NCBI GenBank assembly: GCA_033725935.1
Contig: MU867101.1
Span: forward strand, 1-64,000
DNA from: Cladorrhinum sp. PSN259
Taxonomy: Eukaryota > Ascomycota > Sordariomycetes > Sordariales > Podosporaceae
Length of the DNA stretch: 64,000 bases
Direction: 5' to 3'
The notes below the pieces were generated by a model. The model did not search any database and was not told the DNA's origin. It saw nothing but the letters and a program-made list of their open reading frames with translations. Below are positions 23,643-35,000 of this stretch, in pieces; the stretch's first letter is position 1; each line of letters starts with the position of its first letter. The position numbers and the translations under genes were made by a program.

Positions 23643-24330
23643 GGTTGTCAGTTGACGCTCAGCTGCGACGGGTCTAACTGAAACTTTTGGGATAATGCAA
23701 GATTGCAATCTGTTTCCTCGCCTCGAAGATCTAAGGTGCCTCGGGACTGAGGGCTTTGCTCCTCACGCTTCTCTGTTTGCTGCTGTGCTTGTCGAAGGTG
23801 GGCGACTGCAGCTAATAAAATTTGGAAAAGGCAAAACGTGAAAACTTACCCCTCCAAAAAAGTACTGCGGGGAATGCCATGGAATTTCAGGAGATGTTCA
23901 GAACGTAAAATTCAGATAAGGGTCTTCTACGCATAGCCTATGATATATAAAGAAAAAAATTGACAATGGCATTAGCCCGTCAATTAATCTCATCTGACCA
24001 AGGCAAATGAAACACTGGTTGGACTGCAGCGTAGAAGTTTATAGAGAAGGACCATGGAACAAGCACTTCCACTTTGGGGGTGCCCAGGATTTTAATCAAT
24101 CCCCACTTTAAATCGCGGAAAGGCGCGTCCCCAAGCTCTCACAACGCGTTCTCCAAAAGCTGAAAACGTTCCGTCCCTCCAATTCCTTCCTCTGACATCA
24201 CAAACCTGCAGACACTTTCGAAAGCTGTAGCCTTTTGGTCTGGCTTTCTTTTCAACTGCGGCACTGCAACCGAAATCTCACGATAACCTTAATCCTCGAT
24301 CTCCACACTAGACGATAGAAATCAGCAATC
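23643..24330. promoter_or_regulatory. Divergent cns1/fen1 promoter region
   Basis: 688 bp separate the two start codons. It contains an ACGCGT box at 24144-24149 and a GGCGCGTCC just upstream at 24122-24130. No gene or RNA is seen. Confidence 0.6.
24144..24149. promoter_or_regulatory. MCB-type ACGCGT box in the fen1 promoter
   Basis: Exact ACGCGT, about 185 bp upstream of the fen1 start, with a related GGCGCGTC 15 bp before it. Replication genes such as RAD27 are G1/S-regulated through this site in yeast; use by MBF here is inferred. Confidence 0.5.
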
Positions 24331-25583
24331 ATGGGTATTAAAGGTCTCTTCCCCATCATCAAAGAGGAAGCCCCAGATGCGATCAAAGAGGGCGAAATTA
24401 AGAACCAATTCGGCCGCAAAGTCGCTATTGTATGTTGCTTTTTCAGACTCCCAACTCACATTAGCTCCAACTTACAACTGAACTTGCCTTTGTGCAGGAC
24501 GCATCAATGTCAATCTATTCCTTCTTGATCGCTGTCCGCTCTGACGGGCAACAACTCACCAACGAATCCGGCGAAACCACCTCCCACTTGATGGGCATGT
24601 TCTACCGCACCCTGCGCATGGTAGACAACGGCATCAAGCCTCTCTACGTCTTCGACGGCGCCCCGCCAAAGCTCAAGTCGGGCGAGCTCGCCAAGCGATT
24701 CCAGCGCAAGCAGGAAGCCCACGAGGGTCTCGAGGAAGCAAAGGAAACCGGTACAGCCGAGGATGTCGAGAAATTCTCGCGCCGTACCGTCCGCGTCACG
24801 AGGGAACATAATGCTGAGTGCCAGCGCTTGCTGAAGCTGATGGGTATTCCTTACATCGTTGCCCCCACGGAAGCTGAGGCGCAATGCGCCGTGCTTGCGA
24901 GAGCTGGAAAGGTGTACGCGGCTGCTAGCGAGGATATGGATACCTTGTGCTTTGATTCGCCTATTTTGTTGCGACACTTGACGTTCAGCGAGCAGCGCAA
25001 GGAGCCTATTCAGGAGATCCACGTTGGCAAGGTTCTTGAAGGGATGGGAATGGATCGCAAGCAGTTTGTGGATCTTTGCATTCTGCTGGGATGCGATTAT
25101 CTTGATCCTATTCCCAAGGTCGGGCCTAGCACCGCGCTCAAGCTCATCCGCGAGCACGGAAGTCTGGAGAAGGTGGTTGAGTGGATGAAGGAGGATCCCA
25201 AGGGCAAATACCAGATTCCGGAGGATTGGCCCTTCGAGGATGCACGCGATCTGTTCTTCAACCCTGATGTTCGGCCCGCTGATGACCCACTGTGCGACTT
25301 CAAGTGGGAGAAGCCTGATATGGATGGACTCGTGCAGTTCTTGGTTCACGAGAAGGGATTCTCAGAGGATCGTGTTCGCGCCGGTGGAGGGAGGCTCGAG
25401 AAGAACATGAAGAGCTCGCAGCAGTCGAGGATAGAAGGGTTCTTCAAGGTTATGCCGAAGACGGAGGAGCAGAAGCAGGTGCACAAGAGAAAGTTGGAGG
25501 AGCAGAATGAGGCCAAGAAAAAGAAGCTGAAGGAGGAGAAGAAGCAGAAGACGATGGCTAAGGCGAAACCGAGGGGTGCGTAA
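24331..25583 (+). CDS. fen1: Flap endonuclease FEN1/Rad27
   Basis: Two exons, 24331-24429 and 24498-25583 (394 aa), with a 68-nt intron whose removal joins KVAI to DASMS, restoring catalytic D34. FEN1 cuts 5' flaps in Okazaki fragment maturation and long-patch repair in the nucleus. The XPG-N domain begins [15 protein letters not shown]. Other metal ligands are visible in YVFDGAPP, in PTEAEAQCA, in ASEDMDTL and in GCDYLDPI. The helix-hairpin-helix follows ([17 protein letters not shown]), then the C-terminal PCNA-interacting box QSRIEGFF and a Lys-rich tail ([12 protein letters not shown]). Length and motif order match eukaryotic FEN1, so activity is expected. Confidence 0.97.
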
Positions 25584-26459
25584 AAGCTTATCGCTGGGAA
25601 TTGGGTTCGGGATCTGGACTGAATCTACATCGGTTTTTTTTTTGGAGTGGTGGTGATGGTTGATTTCATCCTATACCTGTTTTGCCTTTTACATATTTGT
25701 TTTCTTGCTGCGTTCTTGCAAAAGGATAGGCAGCCAGGCAGGCGGGCTTGGTGGATGGGACATAAACGGTGTTCTTTTTCTTTTGGCGTTGGTGTTGTTC
25801 AGGGTGGTCAACAGAGATTGATTGGGTAGTTATTTGCAATGCGTTCATCACATTCTTTTATCTTGATCTAATCTCCGGGTCGCATTGTTTGTCCGCCTGT
25901 CGCGCATTTTCGCAACGTGACCTCTTGAAAAAGAACTTTTTGAGTTTCGGAGGTTCTATCTTGACGATGGGACAGGGGTCTACCAAGATGCCTCGGCTGA
26001 AACTCTTCTGGTGGTGGTAATCCGGGGCGCGCCAATTGGCGGCTCCAGCATTTCATGACATCAGCCGAGGACCACGCCGATGGATGGGGTACCGTTTCTA
26101 AACGGCCTTGAAGCGGTAATGATTTCAGTTTGATTTTTTAGTCGAGCGGAAATTCCGTTGGAATTGGATTCTTGTCACATGCCCGTTTACCCGACGTAAT
26201 ATGTTCCAGGTTTTTTTTTGTTTTACAGATTCCCGGAATTGCGAAATCGCTGGAACATGACTCTTTCATGTTCGAGTTGAAATGCATCACAGACATGAAG
26301 AAACAGTCCCTCATGTGTATGGATGATCGTTTTTGGTGCCGTTTCGGTTCGTTTTTGGGATGTAGAACGGCGTTGACACCGGTAAAGGTAATTCAAGGAA
26401 TACGCACGCAGGTGCATGAAAGTGAATGCATCCTTGCATCTTTACCCCGAGTTTTGTAG
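25584..26459. other. Intergenic region downstream of fen1
   Basis: 3' UTR and spacer, T-rich, with no gene, RNA or repeat that I can support. It ends at the insertion site of the inverted-repeat element. Confidence 0.6.
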
Positions 26460-26464
26460 TTTCC

Positions 26465-26932
26465 CACGCGGCCAACAAAATAATGCGCACTCACAAACAG
26501 GTTCTTACCACTGCAACTGGCCCTGGCCAAAACATCGTTATCAACACAACCAGTATATCAATAAAATGCATTCTATTTCAAGAACATCTTCAAATTGCTG
26601 TAAATTGTATATATTTTTTGATTCAAAATGGGACTTATTGGGCATTGAATCAGAGCAGTTTTGTATGGGGATCGCTAAGAAAGTCGCTCTTTGGTAGTGG
26701 TGGTTTGGTGGGGTAAAGGAAGTCGGGTGGTGTACCAGATCAATTGAACCCATCAATCAACCCAACCGTAATTAATCAAATTAATTGCTAAAAAGTCGCT
26801 TTCCGTAATAGAAATCGATTAATTGTAAATAGGCTTCAATTGCAATAAAAATTGGCTCAAAAGGTTGATTTTTGGCCAAGTTGTAATAAAATAGGGTTGT
26901 TTGTGAGTGCGCATTATTTTGTTGGCCGCGTG
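26465..26932. mobile_element. MITE with perfect 35-bp terminal inverted repeats
   Basis: The left arm, 26465-26499, begins CACGCGGCCAACAAAATAAT; the right arm, 26898-26932, is its exact reverse complement over all 35 bases. The element is 468 bp and is flanked by TTTCC on both sides (26460-26464 and 26933-26937), a 5-bp target-site duplication. The interior is AT-rich (for example 26760-26895) and holds no transposase-like ORF. Inside the arms a weaker subterminal similarity is seen: GGCCAAAACATC near 26524 and, inverted, TTGATTTTTGGCCAAG near 26866-26881. These are the marks of a non-autonomous DNA transposon (MITE). The superfamily is unclear: 5-bp duplications and a CAC terminus are known from Transib elements, but that match is too short to claim. 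Confidence 0.87.
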
Positions 26933-26937
26933 TTTCC

Positions 26938-27333
26938 TTACCCCATTGTACCCATACCATCAGCCGTCAGAGAACCTTGGAAACGGGGTTGATTGCCGGG
27001 TCTTGTCTGGAGAAAACAAAATGGGGCATAGAGAATACGTGGGGACTGGGAGACACCTCGGGGAGATGGAGTGCAAAGCACAACAAATGGGAGTGTGCCG
27101 TTCCCCGGACTTGGACCCTTGCCTTGGCCGAGTAGTTTTGGTCGTGTGTAGTTTCGTTGTCACATGTGATTGTGATGGAAGCGGCTCCTTTATTGAAGCT
27201 CGCCTCCTCCCCCTCTCATTTTCTTCGTTTCCTTTTCTTCATTCTTCAATCATTCTTATTGCTTGCTGATTGATTCACTGCATTTTTTTGTGAAATCAAT
27301 TGCATAGCAAAATCAACAACAGAAACCTTCACA
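26938..27333. other. Promoter and leader of the b5-acyl-CoA dehydrogenase gene
   Basis: A 396-bp stretch with a CT-rich block at 27205-27260 and an AAATCAAC-type leader just before the start codon. No gene is seen. Confidence 0.55.
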
Positions 27334-29025
27334 ATGTCCAAGACCTTCACTCAGGCCGACGTTGCGTCGCACAATAACACCAACTCGCTGTGGATCACCA
27401 TCGACGGCGATGTTTATGACGTTACCAAGTTTCAAGATGACCACCCAGGTAAATATACTCTGCAATTCACTGATTTCTAGCGTTTGACATTTTTTCGGCT
27501 GACAAAAACAAAAGGCGGCAAGAAGATCCTCCAGAGAGTCGCAGGCAAGGACGCCTCCAAGCCGTTCTGGAAGTACCACAATGAGGGCATCCTCAAGAAG
27601 TATAAGAAGCTCCAGATTGGCTCCCTAGACACCAAGCCGAAGGCTCCCGAGCCCGCACCCGCCCCCAAGAAGGAAGCTCCCAAGCCCAAGCCCGCCGCTG
27701 CCGCCTCCTCTGCCCCCGCCGCAGAAGCCGAGGCTCTCGAGCCCTTCGGCGACCAGATCCCCTTTGGAGACCCCTCCTGGTACCAGGGCCACCTCTCCCC
27801 CTACTACAACGAGACCCACGTCGCCCTCCGCGCCGAGATCCGCGAGTGGATCGAAGCCGAGGTCGAGCCCTACGTTACCGAGTGGGACGAGAAGAAGGAG
27901 GTCCCCGCCCACATCTACAAGCAGATGGGCGAGCGCGGCTACCTCGCCGGTCTCTTGGGCACTCACTACCAAAAGGACTACGTCAAGAACCCCATCAAGT
28001 CCGTTCCTCCCGAGAAGTGGGATCTCTTCCACGAGCTCCTCGTCACCGATGAGCTCTCCCGTGTTGGTTCTGGCGGTTTCGTTTGGAACGTCATTGGCGG
28101 TTTCGGTATCGGATGCCCTCCCCTCGTCAAGTTCGGCAAGAAGTCGCTTGTCGATCGCATCCTCCCCGGTATCCTGAACGGCGACAAGCGCATCTGCTTG
28201 GCTATTACTGAGCCTGATGCGGGTTCCGACGTTGCTAACCTCACCTGCGAGGCCAAGCTGTCTGAGGACGGAAAGCACTACATCGTCAACGGTGAGAAGA
28301 AGTGGATTACCAACGGTATTTGGGCCGACTACTTCACCGTTGCCGTTCGCACCGGCAAGCCTGGCATGAACGGTGTTTCCCTCCTGCTCATCGAGCGCGA
28401 GCACGGGGGTGTTTCCACCCGCCGCATGGACTGCCAGGGTGTGTGGTCCTCTGGTACTACCTACATCACCTTTGAGGACGTCAAGGTCCCCGTTGAGAAC
28501 CTGATCGGCAAGGAGAACCAGGGCTTCCGCGTCATCATGACCAACTTCAACCACGAGCGTATTGGTATCATCATCCAGTGCTTGCGCTTCTCCCGCGTCT
28601 GCTACGAGGAGTCCGTCAAGTACGCCAACAAGAGACGTACCTTTGGCAAGAAGCTCATCGAGCACCCCGTTATCAGACTCAAGCTTGCGCACATGGCCAG
28701 ACAGATCGAGGCGTCGTACAACTGGCTTGAGAATGTGATTTATCAGTGCGAGAAGATGGGCGACACCGAGGCCATGTTGAAACTTGGCGGTGCTATTGCT
28801 GGCCTCAAGGCCCAGGCCACCGTTACCTTTGAGTTCTGCGCCAGAGAGGCTTCTCAGATATTTGGCGGTTTGTCGTACAGCCGTGGCGGACAGGGCGGCA
28901 AGGTCGAGAGACTTTACAGAGACGTGAGGGCTTATGCTATCCCCGGTGGTTCCGAGGAGATTATGCTCGATTTGAGCATACGGCAGAGCATGAGGGTTCA
29001 CAAGATGCTGGGTATGAAGCTTTAA
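27334..29025 (+). CDS. Cytochrome b5-acyl-CoA dehydrogenase fusion protein
   Basis: Two exons, 27334-27448 and 27515-29025 (541 aa, 66-nt intron). Residues 1-~75 are a cytochrome b5 domain with axial haem histidines H37 (HPGG motif) and H60. An Ala/Pro/Lys-rich linker follows, then a full acyl-CoA dehydrogenase from ~residue 120: LAITEPDAGSDVANL and KKWITNG (FAD and substrate region), RRTFGKKL (helical core), and AIPGGSEEIMLDL at the end. The usual medium-chain catalytic Glu position is Gly (G516). A Glu in NHERIG (E386) lies where isovaleryl-CoA and long-chain enzymes place their base. Fungi use such fusions in fatty acid or branched acyl-CoA oxidation; the b5 domain may take the electrons. 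No clear PTS1 (C-terminus MKL) or mitochondrial presequence is seen. Strong C-ending codon bias suggests high expression. Confidence 0.93.
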
Positions 29026-30327
29026 GTTTGGACACAAGTGTCACAGTGTAAGAGGCGTGGCGCGGATGTTTGGATAATGGGGTGGTGGTTATTTGCATTG
29101 TACCGGTAGTGTTTTGACTATTTTTATCGTCACCTGGACGGGGACACCATTTTGGATATCATCAGATCTTACTCATCGCTGCTAGGTTTTGTCGGTGGCG
29201 TTCATATTTCTTTTCTTTTGGTTTTATGCATGTACAATGGCATCGCCGATTTGGAAACTGGCGGAAGCGAGCAAAGAGTATAGAGAAATATTTTGAGAAG
29301 TTTACTTATTCTTCATGACTTGAACAACTCGATGCAGGCCAGTCATTATGATCTTCTTTTTCGGTTTATTATATGCCGTTTCGGAATTTGCCTCAAAGTT
29401 TGTTACCGACTATTTACCTTTGTAATCTCATCTGTGATGATCAAGAGTGGTTCTCGTCTCGATACTTCTACAGCATTTGAGCAGAACTTGTTTCCTCCAA
29501 GGTGTAAAATCGTGAGCTAATTATTTGTAGACTAGTTTTGAAACATCGTTTCTTGGTTTAAGTTGCTTTTTGTATGACCTTTTTTTTTTTTTTTTCCTTT
29601 TTTTTGGTTTTTGCAATGACTTTTGATGGAGGCCAACCATTATCAGACCTTACACATTTCGTCTTTCAGTTTAAATTTTTTTTTTTCTTTTTCCTTTTCT
29701 CGCTGCTCTGAAGTTGGGTGGGTGAGAGTCTTCTTATGTACATACATAGGCCGACAAGAAAACAAGATTTTGGCCCAAGATTATTTCAGACATTCCTCTT
29801 GTTCAGTGAAAAGAATTTTGTGATCAATCAAGAGAGATATATACCTAATGAGCTAATTTGAGTTCAAATCTGATGATACAAAATGCGGAGTTGTTATTTT
29901 GGAGACAGATCGATCATCATGACGTGTGTACATCTTCGCGATGAGTTCAGTAAGAACCAGCGCGGATTCGATGCAGAAAGGAAAAGGAACAAATCTCGGA
30001 AACGTAGATGGATATCTGCTCATGTTTACCCCCTAGCAGGTTAAAATGTCTCAATCCCTTCAAACTCATGAGAGCTCCCCTCACAGTGTCGCCATATTTA
30101 GAGGTAATTAACCTGAGACTTCGATGGATATATCAGTAAACCAGTATCAGTTACTCACAAACAGCTTGGAAATGTACGGTTGTAGAGAACATAAGAAATA
30201 GAATATGTGCAAATTTTGTCCGACACAGCTTTTCCAATTCTCTTGGTGGTAGTCGCCGTCTCTAATATATTGTGAACAAGCCCTTTCAACGCACCAAACC
30301 TTCCACAACCATCACTTGTGCTCTTTT
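29026..30327. other. AT-rich convergent intergenic region
   Basis: 1.3 kb between convergent genes, AT-rich with poly-T runs near 29580-29605 and 29680-29695. Two segments, near 29316-29370 and 29616-29675, share a loose similarity (TGACTT...GATG-AGGCCA--CATTAT), too weak to call a repeat. No gene is seen. Confidence 0.55.
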
Positions 30328-31053
30328 TTATGCCCTACCGGGATCGGCTGAGACGGGATTAACCTCGAAGCCGTACTTCTCCCTGATCCTCTCTCGTCTC
30401 CGTTCCTCGTATCCAGGAGGACGGATAGCTATTCGATTGTTAGCTTTCCCTGTTCCGTATATGGTCGGGTATAATACTCACATCTTCCCTCCCCAATCTC
30501 GGCAATAGTCTCCTCCATCGGTCTCCTCCTGTTCTTGCGAAGGAACTCCTTGCGCTCGTACTCATCCACCTCGGGGTTCCTGCCCCGTCCCTTCAAGCTG
30601 CCACCGGTGAACTCGTATGCGGCGAGGACCACGGAGGTCAGGAGACCGTAGCCCAAGATGCGAGGCATGCGTCCAGCTGTTTTAGTCCGAGTCAGTCATA
30701 CCCTCCTATCCCTCCTTGCATGAAAAAAGGTATAGATGCATACTGCGAACGCCGAGAATAGAACCGGCAATGAAACCACCAATGGCAGCATTGTAATGGT
30801 CGTCCTTCTCGCGGAGGTTGGCGGCAGCGAGGCGGGAGAACTCGTAGGCACCGCCGACGGCAGCGAAGGTGGCGACGATGCCGCCGTTCTTGGTGAAGAC
30901 GGCCCAGGAGCCGACGTTTGTCTTTTCGAGAGAGGTTTTGACGGCTGCTGCGAAGAGACCACCGCCGCCCATCACCAGGCCGCTGTAGACACCGGCGTGG
31001 ACGGCATCCTTGGGCTGGTAGTGGTGGTCGTCGCTTTCCCCGGTCGGCGCCAT
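30328..31053 (-). CDS. nuo21.3b: Mitochondrial complex I subunit NUO-21.3b (NUJM/NDUFA11-type)
   Basis: Three exons on the minus strand: 30744-31053, 30482-30676 and 30328-30428 (201 aa); introns of 67 and 53 nt, phases consistent. This is the fungal B14.7-type accessory subunit of NADH:ubiquinone oxidoreductase, a small Tim17/22-like inner-membrane protein. Gly-rich membrane helices are visible: HAGVYSGLVMGGGGLFAAAVK, then GGIVATFAAVGGAYEFSRLAAA, AAIGGFIAGSILGVRS and RILGYGLLTSVVLAAYEFTGG. The charged matrix-side tail includes DEYERKEFLRKNRRRP and ends in PPGYEERRRERIREKYGFEV. The start is the ATG at 31053 (MAPTGESDDHHYQPKDAVHAG); upstream in-frame codons are leader. There is no cleavable presequence, as expected for the family. 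It is convergent with the b5-dehydrogenase and divergent from the deubiquitinase. Confidence 0.9.
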
Positions 31054-32033
31054 GGTTGCTCGGTCGGATGTAGGTTGTGGTTTTTGTTTTATATCGGCGG
31101 GCGAGGGGGAGGGAGGGAGGGAGGCTCTCTGCCACTCTCGAATCAATCAATTGGATCACACACACAGACACACTGGCTGGAGCTTGTTGCTTGCTTGGGC
31201 GTGCGCGGACGGGTTACGCCGAGCTCTCTGTGTCCGCAGCGGGTGAGTGGACTTGAATTGGGGAAATTTGATTGGTGTAAATATGACGGGTGAAAACCAC
31301 GCGGGGTTGCTGCAGCCTGTATGTACACACGGAGCTGAGTATTATTCGGTAATTTCCAATCAAGCTTCAAGTTAATGATGTCAACTGCAATTGAGTAAAT
31401 TCTTCGGTTTTTTTGCTCCATTGAGAGAAAGTCTAAAAAGAATTATAGAAGAGCAAGGGGTGAATAAATCATCTTTTGTGCTTTTTTTCCTCAAAAAGAA
31501 TAGATATTAACAAGAAACCCCAGGTATATCATCCCATGGGAGTTGTGCATACTATGGTAGGTACCTATGGACCGGGGAGTAATCTTACCGTCATCCTGTC
31601 CTCCTGAGTAGGGAAGTAGCTAAACTTCCAGCCAAAACCACCGCCCCACAACAACTGAGCCGTACCTGGGATATGTACATATAATCACCTTCCTCATCCC
31701 ACCTCGAAGCCAAGAGGTGCCGATTGCCACAGATTACGTGGAAGCTCTTTCTTTGAGAGAACTTAAATTTTTTGCACAGCAACCTGGGACCGGAACCTTC
31801 GATTCATTTCTTTCCATCAGCGGCATCTCCAGGGCCTACTTCCATACTCTCTCATCGGTCACTGCCTGACAACCTCCGTCAACCCCACCATCTGCCAAAC
31901 ATCCATACCTCACTCAAGCTGCCTCTTTCATTTCGACTAAAGCCAAAGAGGCAACAGCAACATATATAATTCTATTTTTGACGAAACCTCATATCGACAT
32001 TGATTACAACCGGTGTCCGTTAGTTGCCTGAAG
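31054..32033. promoter_or_regulatory. Divergent promoter region (nuo21.3b / ubp2)
   Basis: 980 bp between two start codons. It includes a GAGGGAGGGAGG purine run near 31103-31123, a CACACACAGACACAC stretch at about 31157-31172 and a CT/CCAT-rich ubp2 leader. No gene is seen. Confidence 0.5.
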
Positions 32034-35000
32034 ATGTCGACGCCGACTGTTGAGCCCGCCGGCTTCCTCTCCTCTGTTCTCATCCAGGCCTGGTTCGACG
32101 GCACACTTCCACACTCGGGTCAGGACTGGTCGTTTGCTTGTCCACTTAGGCGAGACAGGGATATCCGGGATGCTGGCCAAAGTCACGAGTTTCTTCCTAT
32201 CACGAAGCAGTGTACCGACACGAAGCTGTCCTGCCTGTGCAGGTATTGTCGTTACCATTATGTTGTCACCGTCAAGGAACCCGCGATCACCACCCTTGAT
32301 GTAAATCATCCGCAGCACTTTTTCCGCTTCAAAAGCGCCGAGTCCCAAGCAGAGCTAGAAGAATACGGACAAACCGTGCCGCTCTATCCTTTGGTGCATC
32401 GGTCGAGCTGGGAGTGTGAATGCGAGACGATTGTCAACCTCGAGATCTCATCTCCTCGCCTGCGTTTAGAGTGGATCAACACCATTACTGATCAGAAGAG
32501 GATCGAGGAGAACATTAGACGGGCCAAGGAAGAGGATCCTGAGCGCTACAAGGACGTCGGAGATGTTAAGACAGAATCCTACAAGACCACCGCGCTTAAG
32601 ACGCTCAACACATATCTCGGTAACATCCTTGAAGATGATGGGAACGGCAAGCCAAAACGGATATCGGTCAGAAATAAGACCTTTACCGCCCAGTTTGGCC
32701 AGTCATGCGAACACATCTTCTTAGCTCTTGGATTCAAATTGCAGACGGAAGATGGCGAGAACTACTGGCTACCGCCTAGACTTACCCCAGAGGCGCCCGG
32801 TGTCAAGACCGATCTAGGATCCGAGTGGGCATTCTACCAGGACGTCAAAAGCGAGGTACAGAGTGTGATTGAGACAGGCTCGTCAGCTGGCCGGCAAGAA
32901 GTTGTGGCCTTCGACCCGCTGGCGAAGAACCGCTTGTACAAAATGATGGGTTGCGACAAGTATGCATGGAGAGAGCGAGCCCTTCCGCAAATGAGCGAAA
33001 GCGACGAGACAAGCAGTTTATGGGCATTGGGAGCTCCTGCCAAGGCGAAAGACGATCTGCTAAAGTATGCCTATCAATGCCAGATCAAGTTCAACCCATC
33101 AAGGGCCGAGGGCTATCTCAAAGCGCTCAGAAATCTGGCAATAGACGGAGGCGAGGACCTACAAGTTTTTTGCATAACCGAAGGAGATCGATTGGAGAAG
33201 CCCGTCGCCAGGGAAGTCGAAGACGACATGCATATTCAAGAAGCCTTCAGGGTCCTTGGTGTTCGGGAACAGACAGACCTTGATACGGTTGCGAATGTGG
33301 CTCTCGCCTCATTTGATGACAGGCCGAGTGATAGGAAGAAGATATACGCAGCCGTCGAGACAATCTATAAGCATTACGGCGAGAAGGACGATGCTAATCT
33401 GCCATTATTGCGCTCGGTCTATGACGCTTTGAGAGAACGTGTTGGATTAGGGTCGGAGTCCAAGCCACTACCACCGACGAAGCCGCCACAAGATACAGGT
33501 GACATGCCGCTTGGGCTATTCAATATTCGAAACACTTGCTACCTGAATAGCTTGCTTCAATATATGTATACCATCTCACACATTCGGAATTTTGTTCTCA
33601 CCTACCCCGATCTCGACTTGGAGCCCACAGAGCGTTCTGTAGCAGAGTTCATGACCCGCTTTCAGGTCAAAACAGAGCGGGGCTGGACGAAAAGGCAATT
33701 CTTCACTGGCGAGGCTTACCTGGGATATGCGTTCACTATTGAGCTGCGTGAGCTCTTTCGTCAGTTTGAGGCCGCTCATTATGCAGAGACCCGGTGGATT
33801 GAGCCGAGTCAGCGTCTTGCCAACGCTGCTTTGATTCGGTCTGACAACCAAAAAGCGGTAGAATTCCACTATAAGGCCCTGGCAGAAAAGCAAAAGGCAG
33901 CAAAGGATAAAAGTACCTCAGTACCCCCCTTGCCACCTCGCCGTAAGGACGGCGAGATGGACGACGTCGAAACAGGCAGCGCTATTAGCGACAACACACT
34001 GGTAGAAGACGTTGTCAAAGAAAGCCTAGAAGTAGACCCACCAAATAGCGGTCGGCCTCGAGCTCAAGTAACCGTTGAGGAGTTGGCCGCGGGCGTCAAC
34101 TCGACAGAAGTAAAAGGGACCGACCAGCAAGATATTCATGAGGCTTGGAACAATATCAAAGATCATCTTGAGGCAGCAGCCTTGCTTATTGGGAGTGAAC
34201 AATTTGCTGATCTGGTTACAAATTCGACTTGTGAGCACAAAAGGTTTCCTGACACAGAATGGACACGTCACCCAGCGCCGGTCGATTACTTTTCAGTATT
34301 TCCCAATGCACGGGGTGCACCGGATCTATGCAATGCCATGGCGTATTCATCCTTTGACCTCGAAGTCCTGGAGCAACTTACTTCGACTGGTAGCGTTGCT
34401 CAGGGTAGGCCGTGGCTTAAATTCACAACAATTGAGAAAGCAGCACCCCACCTACACATCCATATTCAGCGAGCTGTTGGCACCACCAAAAACCAGGAAC
34501 CAATGAACCTGGCTGATACCATCTACATTGAGCGATTCAAGACCGGACCAACGTCACCTAACTTTCCAACAAAAAAGCGAGAATGGGAGGTCAGAGCTCG
34601 ACTAAATGAGATCAAGCCAATGCGCATGGTACGGGAGGTTGAGCAGGGAAAAGAGCCTCTGGCTGAAGAACATGTGACCGAGTTTTTGAAGGCCCTTGGC
34701 GACGGAGCTTCGAATTTTGCAGACATGGTTGACGAAGAACGAGCTGCCAAGGCGAGTGATCTCTGTGAAGAGCATGGTATTCCGCCCTCGCTAGATCCGC
34801 TGCCGCAGCTCCAGTATGATTCGTCCAAATGGACCTGCCCGCAGCCTCCTGGTTGGGATAGTCTCTGGGACAGACTGGACAAGGAGGAGGCTGAACAAGA
34901 GAAGGAGCTCAGTGCTGAATGGGACCAGCTGATTGAATCGCAGAAGGGGGATCCTTATGTGCTTCATGCTGCCTTCTGCCACTCGGGTACCGGCGCCCAA

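Noticed and set aside
24510..25349. 279-codon ORF antisense to fen1
   Set aside because: Mirrors the fen1 coding region and shows no domain.
27625..29037. 470-codon ORF antisense to the b5-acyl-CoA dehydrogenase
   Set aside because: Strong C-ending codon bias on the sense strand removes stops from this antisense frame; no family resemblance.
29316..29675. Pair of similar segments sharing TGACTT...AGGCCA..CATTAT
   Set aside because: Similarity is short and gapped in AT-rich DNA and could be chance.
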